Assembly (NCBI GenBank): GCA_036397475.1
Contig: DASWIV010000110.1
Coordinates: forward strand, 1 to 29,200
Source: DASWIV01 sp036397475
GTDB taxonomy: Bacteria; JAJVIF01; JAPKYR01
Direction: 5' to 3'
Length of the DNA stretch: 29,200 nucleotides
Positions within the stretch are counted from its first letter, which is position 1; every line of letters starts with the position of its first letter. The notes below the pieces were generated by a model that saw nothing but the letters and a program-made list of their open reading frames with translations, made no database searches and was not told the origin of the DNA. A program made the translations under genes and the position numbers. Below are positions 14,938-23,527 of the stretch, one piece after another.

Positions 14938-16248
14938 TTAACCACCCGGATTCCTTCCGAGAACCTTATTCAGGATAGCCTCTATCTCCGATGTCCGATG
15001 TTTTCTGGTGTGCCCGGACAATAATACCGAATCCGACTGCTTTTCGGAAACGCCGTTTTCATATTTTCCGAAATATTCGAGAATTTTGGACTTTAAATCG
15101 TCCTGATCGCCCGGATTAAGCCTTGTTACCTGCCCGAATGGCTCCACAAGCTGGCTCAGTTCACTGTCAGGACAAATTACAATCATCGGGGTCCCGCATG
15201 CGAGGTATTCATATGTACGGCTGGGTATATGGATGTCTTTCTCCGAAGTCGGCGCCATGGGCAGAATAAGCAGGTCCGCCGAAAACAGGTCATGGATATT
15301 TTCTTTGTGCGATACGAATCCCCTTGAGTCGCAGATATCGGCGAGCCCAAGGTCCAGGATCTTTCCCATAATCGATGAATCCGGGAGCCCCTGGATAACT
15401 ACTCTCATCCGGGAATACTGCTCGCGATTCTGCCCCTTGATCGCCCGCAGCGTCACGAACAATTCATCGAGGTTGGATTTACCCTTCCCGAAAATTGTCC
15501 CCGAGATCAGGATCGTAAACTTCTCATTTTTATGGAAGTGCTTTCCCCTGATGCCATCGAATTCCTCCTCATCGAACCCGTTCGGCACTGAAAATACTTT
15601 CAATCCATTTTCAGGATACATTTCCATCATGCGTTTTTTGTACGTTTCGGTGACCATTATTACGGCGGATGCCTTGTCGAGAATGTCTTCTTCGGTTTCC
15701 CTTGCAAACCTGCGTTGATTGGCATTCAGAAGGGGCACGTATGGGGCGAATGTCCACGGATCGCGAAATTCGGCGACCCAAGGCAATTTCAGCTCGCGGC
15801 TTAACCATAAACCGAGAAGAAGAATTGAGTATGGCGGGCCTGTTGTGTAGATGAGGTCGAAAGAATTTTGCGATACAAGTTTTTTCGCCCTTGTCGCTGC
15901 TTTTTCAGCCCAGAAAACCCGTTCGTCGGGTGTAATAAGATGTTTCGGGATCGCAGCCAGGCCAAGTCTTCCAATGAGGCGGCGAAGGAAACTTCCTTCC
16001 CACACCACCTTCTCCCTGTGAATCTTGACCGAGATAGGAACCTGGTCCAGAAGTTCCGGGTCGGTGGGATGATGCGGGGGATCTTTTGCTGCAAGTACCG
16101 TGATATCCCAACCCAGGCGGGACAGGTATTTTACTGTCGCGAGCGGACGGAACACTCCTCCACCCGCTGCGGGAGGGAAAAAATAAGAGATGTACAGGAT
16201 CGATCCCTTGCTGTTCTTTTTCTTATTTTGACCTTTTCCGGGTTTCAC
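14938..16248 (-). CDS. GT4 glycosyltransferase, type A2
   Basis: 436 residues, GT4-like GT-B enzyme. The N-terminal glycine-rich loop is YFFPPAAGGGVFRP (22-35). Next come GPPYS (137-141) and RELKLPWVAEFRDPWT (151-166). The donor half contains VPNGFDEEEF, IHIPSRTYEYLACGTPMIVI and a C-terminal helical tail. The same layout is seen in the GT4 at 20219 (LFPPRAGVGVQR and RELKVPWVMDFRDPWT), so these are paralogues within one operon. This type has YEYLA in place of the usual second Glu motif context. The start is GTG at 16248; no ribosome-binding site is obvious, and Lys/Asn-rich residues 2-14 precede the conserved strand, so a slightly later start is possible. It would act at the inner membrane on lipid-linked oligosaccharide. 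Confidence 0.8.
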   Translation of the reverse strand: MKPGKGQNKKKNSKGSILYISYFFPPAAGGGVFRPLATVKYLSRLGWDITVLAAKDPPHHPTDPELLDQVPISVKIHREKVVWEGSFLRRLIGRLGLAAIPKHLITPDERVFWAEKAATRAKKLVSQNSFDLIYTTGPPYSILLLGLWLSRELKLPWVAEFRDPWTFAPYVPLLNANQRRFARETEEDILDKASAVIMVTETYKKRMMEMYPENGLKVFSVPNGFDEEEFDGIRGKHFHKNEKFTILISGTIFGKGKSNLDELFVTLRAIKGQNREQYSRMRVVIQGLPDSSIMGKILDLGLADICDSRGFVSHKENIHDLFSADLLILPMAPTSEKDIHIPSRTYEYLACGTPMIVICPDSELSQLVEPFGQVTRLNPGDQDDLKSKILEYFGKYENGVSEKQSDSVLLSGHTRKHRTSEIEAILNKVLGRNPGG

Positions 16249-16263
16249 GATCTATTAATATTA

Positions 16264-17640
16264 TCATGATCTCTTATTGATATTACTTTGGTACCAGGCA
16301 GTTACCCATTCCCGGATCAGGACAAAGTCAGTCTTTTTTGGCAGGAATACGTCACGCGATCTTTCTCCCGATTCCTTTATGTAAAAATAGCAGAAGAGGA
16401 GGAAACTGAATGTGTAGCTGATAGACGACGCTATCGCTGCACCATACATGCCCCACTTAGGTATCAGGCTTATATTCAAAACTAGATTTATTATAAGAGA
16501 TGTAACAGAGACCCACATTGCGTACTGGGGTTTACCACGGCTGAACAGGTCGGCGGTAAAAACTTTAGCAAGTGAAAGGGTAAAAATTCCGGGCATCAGC
16601 AGCATTAATGGGATGTACGCCTTAGTGAAATCCCAGTCAGTATCGGGCCGGTTATACATTAAATTGATGGCAGGCTTTCCTATCAGGGCTAATCCTACCA
16701 TCGCCAGAAATACAATAATCGTCACAGCACGCAGGCTTGGCGGAACCAGCTTTTTCCGCTCGGATTCACCTTTCTGGGTAATTTTTGGAAGCATTGCTGT
16801 CTGGACAGAGTCGGGGATTATCCAGATGGTCACAATGATATTTACGGCTGTGCTGTACAGGCCGACCTGCTCGAGTATCAGGTCCGATCTACTCTGAAAT
16901 ATGGCAGGATTAACGGCAGGAATATAAAGAGCACTTAAAAGCCAGATATCAATTTTATAAAACAGGTAAGATGCAAAGTTTGCAATCCAGGGAAACCGTC
17001 CAAACCGGAAGGAATTCCACGCGAGTTTGATGTCGAGTTTTTTAATTTTAATCGTGTGATAAATCCGCATCACAATGAAAATAAAAATTAACAGGATCGC
17101 GTTTATCGTAACATAACCGATAACCGCTCCGGTCGCCTGCATTTTCATGATAACTACCCAGAAGGTCATGAATATCAGTGCCGAGATAATTCGAATAATT
17201 TCATGCCAGTTCCGTACCCATACCCGGTTCTGTCCATAGAGAATTCCTTCAAGGAGTAAATCCAGAATGATTGCCGGGATAATCAATACAGCGACATAGC
17301 CAGCCCATGGCGGAGTGTAATCGAATATTTTCTGGTTAACCGGAAGATTGAGGTAGATGACGCCTAACGCGACAGCAGGGAGTGAAAATCGCGCCATCAA
17401 CCCGAAGGAATTGGAAATCAGGTCCGGGATATTTTTGCGGTCTTTCCCCGTGAAATAGATGTTCGCCTGGTCAAAGCCCAATGCACCCCCGCGTGCGAGT
17501 GTATCCGGCGCGAGCTGGACCAGCTCGAATACGCCCTTGTAAATGGGACCAAGCGTACGATTGATTATGATCGAGTAGGCAATCTTTCCAATGATCACCA
17601 GGACGCGCGTGAGAAGGGTATATATGGAATCCTTAATCAA
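16264..17640 (-). CDS. Wzx-type polysaccharide flippase W2
   Basis: About 458 residues with a dozen or so membrane helices, of the MOP/polysaccharide-transport (Wzx) superfamily. Characteristic parts are INRTLGPIYKGVFELVQLAP (26-45), GGALGFDQANIYFTGKDRK (51-69), and the second half with MLPKITQKGE, NLMYNR and GMYGAAIASSISYTFSF. Wzx proteins flip undecaprenyl-linked glycan units across the inner membrane. It aligns without gaps, at least over residues 31-69, with flippase W1 at 18826 (constant offset of 28). Alternating Lys/Arg-rich cytoplasmic loops are visible. The only start near the N-terminus is TTG at 17640, directly preceded by an in-frame TAA and without a clear ribosome-binding site, so the exact start is uncertain. 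Confidence 0.85.
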   Translation of the reverse strand: MIKDSIYTLLTRVLVIIGKIAYSIIINRTLGPIYKGVFELVQLAPDTLARGGALGFDQANIYFTGKDRKNIPDLISNSFGLMARFSLPAVALGVIYLNLPVNQKIFDYTPPWAGYVAVLIIPAIILDLLLEGILYGQNRVWVRNWHEIIRIISALIFMTFWVVIMKMQATGAVIGYVTINAILLIFIFIVMRIYHTIKIKKLDIKLAWNSFRFGRFPWIANFASYLFYKIDIWLLSALYIPAVNPAIFQSRSDLILEQVGLYSTAVNIIVTIWIIPDSVQTAMLPKITQKGESERKKLVPPSLRAVTIIVFLAMVGLALIGKPAINLMYNRPDTDWDFTKAYIPLMLLMPGIFTLSLAKVFTADLFSRGKPQYAMWVSVTSLIINLVLNISLIPKWGMYGAAIASSISYTFSFLLFCYFYIKESGERSRDVFLPKKTDFVLIREWVTAWYQSNINKRS

Positions 17641-17686
17641 TTAGGGGGTGATTATACATTATGTAGGGAAGTAATTACGGGATAAA

Positions 17687-18826
17687 TCACTTGCCTGCCA
17701 GCAATTGGAGATAAAGCTTCTCCATTTCCATGGCGTTATTTTTCCAGTCATACAGCCTCGACACGTACTCCCTGCCCTGTCTACCCATTTCCCTGCGTTT
17801 TTCCGGATTGTCCAGCAGCTCGCCGATCGCGTCCGCGACAGCTTCCGGATTTTCAGGCTCGACAAGGATCCCGCCGACTCCATCTTCCACTGCTTCCGGA
17901 ACTCCCCCTACATTTGTCGCCACTACCGGAACCTGCATAGCCTGCGACTCGATAGCTGCGACACCGAATGATTCCGAATGCCACCTCGACGGCATACAGA
18001 ACAGATCCAGATTTCCCAGGAACGCAGGGACTTCCTCGTGAGGTACTCGCCCGACAAAATCAACGATTCTCCCCACACCGATCTTTTTAGCGTGGGAGCG
18101 AAGCTCTTCCTCATCCTCGCCTTCGCCAGCCATCAGGACCCGTATATTGTAGCCACGATCCCTGAGGATCAATGTCGCATCGATCAGCACATCGGGACCA
18201 TACTTGGTCCTGAGATGTTTGAGAAAGCCTATCCTGTACGGCTCATCTTCCGATCTTTCATGCGGAGGAATTTTCGCCGGATTGAAAGCATCAAGATCCA
18301 CACCGAACGGAACTACATGGATCTCCCTGCCCTTCGGTGCATAAGACTTTGTGGCTTCCTTTAAAAATTCTGTTGTCGCGGTGATAACGTTCGCGCGTTT
18401 CAGGACATATTTTTTCCAGAATTTTTCTCTTTGCGGCTCGGCTTCTTCAGTATCGCGGATAACATCCTTCCCCCACGTACTCACAACCAGCCTGTCCAGC
18501 CCGTTATATAAATAATTGAAGCGGTACCGGTAAATAAAGTGGGCGTGGACAATATCCGCCCATTTCATTATCGATTTTACTTTCGCGTAGTCCGACGCCG
18601 TGTACACCTGCTTGATGACAGGCACGGTGAAGATCCCGATAGGCTGGACCGAATGAACATAGGTTTCAGTTCCCGGAATATCTCCATGACGGTAGCTGAC
18701 TATTTTTATTTCGCAGCCACGATCGAGAAAATACTGGACCCATTTTTTCGTATGGACATTCAGGACATCGGCGACATAAGTCAGCCGCAGCGGACGGTTC
18801 TGGTATGTAAGTTTATCCTGTTCCAT
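17687..18826 (-). CDS. GT4 glycosyltransferase, type B1
   Basis: 379 residues from ATG at 18826. That start overlaps the flippase stop as TAATG, has a GGGGGG stretch upstream as ribosome site, and places LRLTYVADV near the N-terminus; the frame runs on upstream to 18895 only by chance. GT4 signatures: HTKKWVQYF (25-33), VSTWGKDV (115-122), FGVDLDAF (174-181), AGEGEDEEEL (233-242) and MPSRWHSESFGVAAIE with the EX7E pair Glu285/Glu293. The C-terminal GREYVSRLYDW is typical of family members. It is a cytoplasmic retaining glycosyltransferase of the surface-glycan pathway, and a paralogue of the enzyme at 13817. The sugar donor cannot be told. Confidence 0.85.
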   Translation of the reverse strand: MEQDKLTYQNRPLRLTYVADVLNVHTKKWVQYFLDRGCEIKIVSYRHGDIPGTETYVHSVQPIGIFTVPVIKQVYTASDYAKVKSIMKWADIVHAHFIYRYRFNYLYNGLDRLVVSTWGKDVIRDTEEAEPQREKFWKKYVLKRANVITATTEFLKEATKSYAPKGREIHVVPFGVDLDAFNPAKIPPHERSEDEPYRIGFLKHLRTKYGPDVLIDATLILRDRGYNIRVLMAGEGEDEEELRSHAKKIGVGRIVDFVGRVPHEEVPAFLGNLDLFCMPSRWHSESFGVAAIESQAMQVPVVATNVGGVPEAVEDGVGGILVEPENPEAVADAIGELLDNPEKRREMGRQGREYVSRLYDWKNNAMEMEKLYLQLLAGK

Positions 18827-20271
18827 TAATTGGTTTTCCCCCCAGCGGTACGTCTCTGGATAAATCCCGATATCAGTCCGGGAATACGCCGCCATTCGCG
18901 GATATCGCCATTGTCAGGAATCAGCGCATTTTTCACGCTCACACCCGCGATAGATGAAAATGATTTAAGGAGCAGGGCTGTATTGGTGAATCCGCCGATC
19001 ACAACCGCGGTGGATGCAACCACAACCTCATTCCCCTTAAAAAGCCAGAATCCAAAGCCTGCGGCAATCAACGCTACTGCAACTCCTGTGATTCCCGCTG
19101 TCGCAACCTTATAAGGATGATGCCTGGCAAGAAGATGCGCGCTCCAGACTCCACCAACCGATAACGCTACCCCACCGGGCGCCATTACGGCAAACGACAG
19201 GACAATAGGAAGATATCTTTTCCCGAGCAAAATTGCCACAAGCGGCTTCAGGAAAATCAGGAGGGCGGCGAATATCAGGAATGATATCAGTAGTGTATGG
19301 CGGCTTGCTTTGCCGGTAAGTTCCGACGCGGCTTCGTCTGTTCCCGACGTTATTTTCGGAAGGAGCGCGTAAGCAACCGACCTGGTGACCGGAAGTATCC
19401 GGTCGACCATCTGGTATCCCATTGTGAAGAACGCTACATTCGCAAGATTTTCACTTGGCTCCCCGGGAAGCACGACCGATAACAGCACCATCATGGCTGG
19501 CAGCATAAGGAATGAAGCGAGGTTGGCAAGATAAATCGGAAATCCGAGCCTGATAGCATCCCTTATATATCCGAAGTTCAATTCTCCCGAAAGTGAAATT
19601 CTATCTTTAATGAGCCACCACGACGCAACCAGGCTGATCACATTAGCGATAAGATGCGATCCGATGACCCCGAACAATTTATACTGGAAGCCAAAGAACA
19701 GAATCATCAGCGTGACAAGCATCGCGAAATTTACAAGAAATTCCTTGGCATTGCGCGTAGCGATTCTATCCTCGGCGTAGATCGCGGCATCAAGTGCCAT
19801 TGTCATCAGGTGGATGGGGAAAACGATCGCGATAAATTCAAATGGCAATGGAAGCCAGACCTGCGTGATTTTCCAGAAGACCTTCGGAATCCCCCACATA
19901 AAGCCCATCAGGACTCCGATGAAGATCATCCCCGATATCAGCCCGAAAACCGCGCCGGTCCTGGTAAGGGTGCCGAGTCTTTTCCTGTCTGCACCTCCGA
20001 TAACCACAATACCGTAATCGAATCCCAGGGTTCCCGCCTTCATGACAATAGCGGGGGAAATCATGACCAGGGCGAGCGCTCCACGCCAGATCGGATCGAG
20101 GATCCTTGCCACTGCGATCCAGATCACAATTCCAAGGAAGAATAGCGCTATATTGGTCAGGGTGGTGCCTACACTGTCGCGAGCGAGTGAATGGTCAGAT
20201 GAATTCTGGACATTCCCGTTATCCGGATTCAGCTCGACTGGATTCTTTTCGTTTTCGGTTTGTAAGGCCAT
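18826..20271 (-). CDS. Wzx-type polysaccharide flippase W1
   Basis: 481 residues with a hydrophilic N-terminal 30 residues and about twelve membrane helices; MOP/Wzx superfamily. ARILDPIWRGALALVMISP (55-73) and AGTLGFDYGIVVIGGADRK (79-97) match W2 residues 27-45 and 51-69 without gaps. In the second half ALLPKITSGTDE corresponds to MLPKITQKGES of W2. The predicted role is flipping a lipid-linked oligosaccharide to the periplasmic face. The gene starts at ATG 20271, inside the last 53 bases of the preceding glycosyltransferase gene. It ends in a TAATG overlap with the following one. A second, diverged flippase in the same operon is unusual and suggests two glycan units or a duplicated module. 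Confidence 0.85.
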   Translation of the reverse strand: MALQTENEKNPVELNPDNGNVQNSSDHSLARDSVGTTLTNIALFFLGIVIWIAVARILDPIWRGALALVMISPAIVMKAGTLGFDYGIVVIGGADRKRLGTLTRTGAVFGLISGMIFIGVLMGFMWGIPKVFWKITQVWLPLPFEFIAIVFPIHLMTMALDAAIYAEDRIATRNAKEFLVNFAMLVTLMILFFGFQYKLFGVIGSHLIANVISLVASWWLIKDRISLSGELNFGYIRDAIRLGFPIYLANLASFLMLPAMMVLLSVVLPGEPSENLANVAFFTMGYQMVDRILPVTRSVAYALLPKITSGTDEAASELTGKASRHTLLISFLIFAALLIFLKPLVAILLGKRYLPIVLSFAVMAPGGVALSVGGVWSAHLLARHHPYKVATAGITGVAVALIAAGFGFWLFKGNEVVVASTAVVIGGFTNTALLLKSFSSIAGVSVKNALIPDNGDIREWRRIPGLISGFIQRRTAGGKTN

Positions 20272-21544
20272 TAAAGATGGACGCCAGATCTGCTGTTATT
20301 TTCCTGCGATCGTACTTTGCCAGAAAATCCTTGTCCGGTTCAAATGATACATTCCTATTCTCATAAAGTGTAATCAAAGTGTCGGCAATTTTATTAATTT
20401 TCGATGGACTGATGACAGCACCGGACCTGGATCTCAGGACCAGCTCTGCCAGATCGGTGCCGTCGGTGATTGCGAGAATCGGCTTCTTTGCCGCCAGGTA
20501 TTCATATGCTTTTCCTGTCACGTAACCTTCCGAGAGCAGCAACAAAGCGCCTGACCCAAGCTGTGCAGAGTACACGTCGCCACGTTCCTTAAATCCCTCT
20601 GTTTCAAGGCCTTGTGCGATGAATCCGGGCGCCATCTCGTGAAACCTGGAATTGAATTCTCCCATGAACAGGCATCCGGCGTTATTTTTAAATTCGGAAG
20701 ATTTTTCGCAGGCGAGTTTCCATCCCCTTAAAAATGGTTCCGGGTTGCGCGGGTAAGAAATCGAGCCGGTGTAGACCAGGGTCCATCGTGAAAATTTCCT
20801 CGGATCGATCTTTTCAATATCGCCAGGGTCGAATCCGTTCGGGAGAACATGGAATTTATCGGAATGGCTGTCCAGGATGGGATACTTGTCGATGTATTCG
20901 TCCATATATCTCGGCTGGACCACCGAAATCGCAGACGCTTCAATCAGGCATGAAAGCTCGAGTTCTTCTTCTTTTCTTTTTGCCCAGTAAGGACGTTTAA
21001 TTGAATAGAGGGAGGTTGTCCACGGGTCGCGGAAATCCATCACCCAGGGCACCTTCAGTTCCCGAGCTAATGCCCTGGCGATTACATGGTCTGTCGCTTC
21101 GGGACTGGTTGAAAGTATCAGGTCAATTTTATACTTCCTGAAAATTTCCCTGGCTTTTTTCATTGCCGGAAGAAACCACCCGATCTTCGGATCGGGGATT
21201 AAAAATGCCGATTGGAGCGCTGAATATATTTTTCCTCCAAACCCCAGGTTCCCGCCGCCGTCGAGTGTCTGGCGAAAATCCGCCGAATCCTGGCGTTTCC
21301 TGCCTCCCAGCATTCTGTAAAAGTGATATGGCTCCAATGATGGCGCTTTTTCCACGATCACGGACTTTGGAATTTCACGAAGATAAGAATAATCAAGTGG
21401 AAAGCTTCCATGCGGCTTCGAGACAGTCAGGACAATCGGACGCCATCCATGGTCGGGCAGATACCGTACGAATTTTGTGATCCGCTGGACCCCAACTCCC
21501 GCTCTTGGCGGGAAAAGATACGCTATACACAGAACATTAGGCAT
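20219..21544 (-). CDS. GT4 glycosyltransferase, type A1
   Basis: 441 residues, GT-B fold. N-terminal LFPPRAGVGVQRITKFVRYL (10-29), STSPEATDHV (145-154), RELKVPWVMDFRDPWT (161-176), then in the donor half HVLPNGFDPGDIEKI, LVYTGSISYPR and GKAYEYLAAKKPILAI. This is the same arrangement as the type A2 enzyme at 14938. It is cytoplasmic or membrane-associated and likely extends a lipid-linked glycan; the specificity is unknown. The start ATG lies six bases after the stop of the GT2 gene with no clear ribosome-binding site, which suggests coupling. Its last 53 bases overlap the start of flippase W1. Confidence 0.8.
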   Translation of the reverse strand: MPNVLCIAYLFPPRAGVGVQRITKFVRYLPDHGWRPIVLTVSKPHGSFPLDYSYLREIPKSVIVEKAPSLEPYHFYRMLGGRKRQDSADFRQTLDGGGNLGFGGKIYSALQSAFLIPDPKIGWFLPAMKKAREIFRKYKIDLILSTSPEATDHVIARALARELKVPWVMDFRDPWTTSLYSIKRPYWAKRKEEELELSCLIEASAISVVQPRYMDEYIDKYPILDSHSDKFHVLPNGFDPGDIEKIDPRKFSRWTLVYTGSISYPRNPEPFLRGWKLACEKSSEFKNNAGCLFMGEFNSRFHEMAPGFIAQGLETEGFKERGDVYSAQLGSGALLLLSEGYVTGKAYEYLAAKKPILAITDGTDLAELVLRSRSGAVISPSKINKIADTLITLYENRNVSFEPDKDFLAKYDRRKITADLASIFNGLTNRKRKESSRAESG

Positions 21545-21550
21545 GTATGG

Positions 21551-22420
21551 TTATTTAACTTTACCTGATAGATACAGACCCATTATCCTGACAGCTTCAA
21601 TCAGCTGCCCTAATATAATTGTCGGCCACTGGTACCATTTTGCATGACGGGCGAAAAATTTCATCCCTGCCCTGAATCTACGCATGATTTTAAATCCGCT
21701 GAGCTGACCTCCGGCTGCGACGCTGACCAGATGGATCATCGGTTCGGTAGGCACATAATACGTGTCAAATCCTTCGTTTTTGGCTCGCAGGCAAAAATCG
21801 GTATCCTCGTAATACATGGGGAAACTTTCATCGAGATACCCGATCTTCTCAAAAACTTTTTTTTTCACGCACATCGCGCAACCGGACACATAATCGACCA
21901 GTTCCAGGAATCCATATTGACCGACATCCTTCTGCCTTATACCCCTGTGACGGGCCGTCCCAAGCCACCTGTTTACGTAGCCTCCGGCGTACCAGATATG
22001 CCCTTCAGGCTTATTGAAATAAATCAGCGGGCCAGCAATCGCACCGCCTCCCCTGTTAGCCGTTCCCGCCATGAATTCAACCAGGGTATCGAGCATCGAC
22101 GGCGAAACTATCGTGTCATTGTTCAGGAGAAGCACATAATCCGCTCCCCATTCCAGCGCACGTTTAATGCCGACATTATTCCCGCCGGAAAATAGAAGGT
22201 TTTGCTGGTTTTCAATAACCTCCATATCGAATCCTGCTGAATACGATTTGACATATTCAAGCGATTTATCACTCGATGCGTTATCCACCAGAAATACCCT
22301 GAAATCCGGATACAGAAGTTTTTCGAGTGATTCAAATAAGGGTGGGAGTACTTTTTCGCCGTTGTAGTTCAGAACGACAATGCCGACAACTATCCTGCGT
22401 GGTTCCGGGGCATCATTCAT
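21551..22420 (-). CDS. GT2 glycosyltransferase, rhamnosyltransferase-like
   Basis: 289 residues, GT-A fold, family GT2. IVVLNYNGEKVLPPLFESL (14-32), LVDNASSDKSLEYV (44-57), the GGNNVGIKRALEWG segment (79-92), and a DXD-equivalent LLLNNDT (97-103). The later PMYYEDTDFCLRAKNEGF carries the catalytic-base-like acidic pair. Such inverting enzymes include WbbL-type rhamnosyltransferases of O-antigen pathways. A single possible amphipathic or membrane helix lies near the C-terminus. It would add an early sugar of the repeat unit. The start overlaps the preceding gene's stop as ATGA. Confidence 0.85.
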   Translation of the reverse strand: MNDAPEPRRIVVGIVVLNYNGEKVLPPLFESLEKLLYPDFRVFLVDNASSDKSLEYVKSYSAGFDMEVIENQQNLLFSGGNNVGIKRALEWGADYVLLLNNDTIVSPSMLDTLVEFMAGTANRGGGAIAGPLIYFNKPEGHIWYAGGYVNRWLGTARHRGIRQKDVGQYGFLELVDYVSGCAMCVKKKVFEKIGYLDESFPMYYEDTDFCLRAKNEGFDTYYVPTEPMIHLVSVAAGGQLSGFKIMRRFRAGMKFFARHAKWYQWPTIILGQLIEAVRIMGLYLSGKVK

Positions 22421-23442
22421 TTGAGAATTTTTTTGACCGGGACGTCTCGACTGTCGCGTCCACGGTTGGAATTGATCATTTCACCGATCAGCCCGACTGA
22501 AAAAGTCTGCAGCCCGACCATCATCAGCAGGACTCCAAGTACGAGCAATGGACGGTTTCCGATCGGAAAGCCCGCGAACCACTGGAGAGTAAGGTGGACA
22601 TTCAGAATAAATCCCAGCACAAGGAGGACAAGTCCGACCACTCCGAATAGATGCATTGGGCGGGACGCGAACCTGGTCAGCATTATTACCGTAAGCAGGT
22701 CAAAAAATCCCTTGAAGTACCGGGCGAATCCGTACTTGCTCCTCCCCGCTTTCCGGGGATGGTGTCTCACAACAATTTCAGAAACCCTGAAGCCCTTTGA
22801 ATTTGCCAGGAACGGAATGTACCTGTGCAGGTCTCCGTAAAGAGTGATCTCGTCGAGAACTTCCCGCCTGTACGCCTTGAATCCGCAATTGTAATCGTGG
22901 AGGCGCAATCCAGCGGATTTGCTTACCACCCAGTTGAAAAATCTGGACGGGATCACCTTATGCCATGGGTCATGCCGTACTTTTTTCCAGCCGCTGACAA
23001 GATCGCTTCCCGACGCGAGCGCTTCCAGAAATCTCGGAATCTCCTCCGGATCATCCTGCAGGTCAGCGTCCATCGTGATGATAATTTCACCTGCGGCGAA
23101 TCCGAATCCGGCTGAAAGAGCTTCTGCTTTTCCCATGTTACGCCTGAACTGGAGAACACGTATATTTTTCGGGAAATCGGTGTAAAGCGCTTCCAGGATA
23201 TTGAAACTTTCATCGTCGCTGCCATCGTCGATAAACACGACCTCAAATTTGCGGCCAATGGATCCAAACACGGTGTAAATCCTGTTGAACAGCTCTTTCA
23301 GGGAGCCTTCCTCGTTTTTCAGGGGAATAACGACCGATATAAGGGCGTTTAAATCCACAGCCGGGTCAGGCTGGAGGTCGTCGGGGGTTGAAATAACAGC
23401 AGGTTGCGATTTGCTGTCTGATTTTTCGGGCAGAGCAGGCAT
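22417..23442 (-). CDS. Polyprenyl-phosphate glycosyltransferase (GtrB/ArnC/DPM1-like GT2)
   Basis: 341 residues. A Pro/Asp-rich N-terminal 30 residues precede a GT2 catalytic domain: ISVVIPLKNEEGSL (35-48), VVFIDDGSDDES (68-79), FRRNMGKAEALSAGF (99-113) and MDADLQDDPEEI (124-135) with the DXD-type metal site, then DYNCGFKAYRREVL. Two C-terminal membrane helices follow (about 258-278 and 293-315). The GtrB, ArnC and DPM1 families transfer a sugar or aminosugar from a nucleotide donor to undecaprenyl or dolichyl phosphate, making the donor used by periplasmic GT-C enzymes such as the one encoded at the end of this operon. It is the first gene of the polysaccharide operon. A TATAAT box lies just upstream, and no Shine-Dalgarno sequence was seen. 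Confidence 0.85.
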   Translation of the reverse strand: MPALPEKSDSKSQPAVISTPDDLQPDPAVDLNALISVVIPLKNEEGSLKELFNRIYTVFGSIGRKFEVVFIDDGSDDESFNILEALYTDFPKNIRVLQFRRNMGKAEALSAGFGFAAGEIIITMDADLQDDPEEIPRFLEALASGSDLVSGWKKVRHDPWHKVIPSRFFNWVVSKSAGLRLHDYNCGFKAYRREVLDEITLYGDLHRYIPFLANSKGFRVSEIVVRHHPRKAGRSKYGFARYFKGFFDLLTVIMLTRFASRPMHLFGVVGLVLLVLGFILNVHLTLQWFAGFPIGNRPLLVLGVLLMMVGLQTFSVGLIGEMINSNRGRDSRDVPVKKILK

Positions 23443-23456
23443 TATTGCTTGTTACT

Positions 23457-23462
23457 ATTATA
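23457..23462 (-). promoter_or_regulatory. TATAAT -10 box of the polysaccharide operon
   Basis: A perfect minus-strand TATAAT lies 14 bases before the ATG at 23442, predicting a leader of only about 5-10 bases. No good -35 is at 16-18 bases. An ACGG-N8-CCGT inverted repeat (around 23470-23485) covers the place where a -35 would be and could bind an activator. Confidence 0.4.
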
Positions 23463-23527
23463 CTATCGTTACGGGAAAATTACCGTGTGACAATTCGTCA
23501 GACTTAAAAAGCCTCAATCTACACCGC

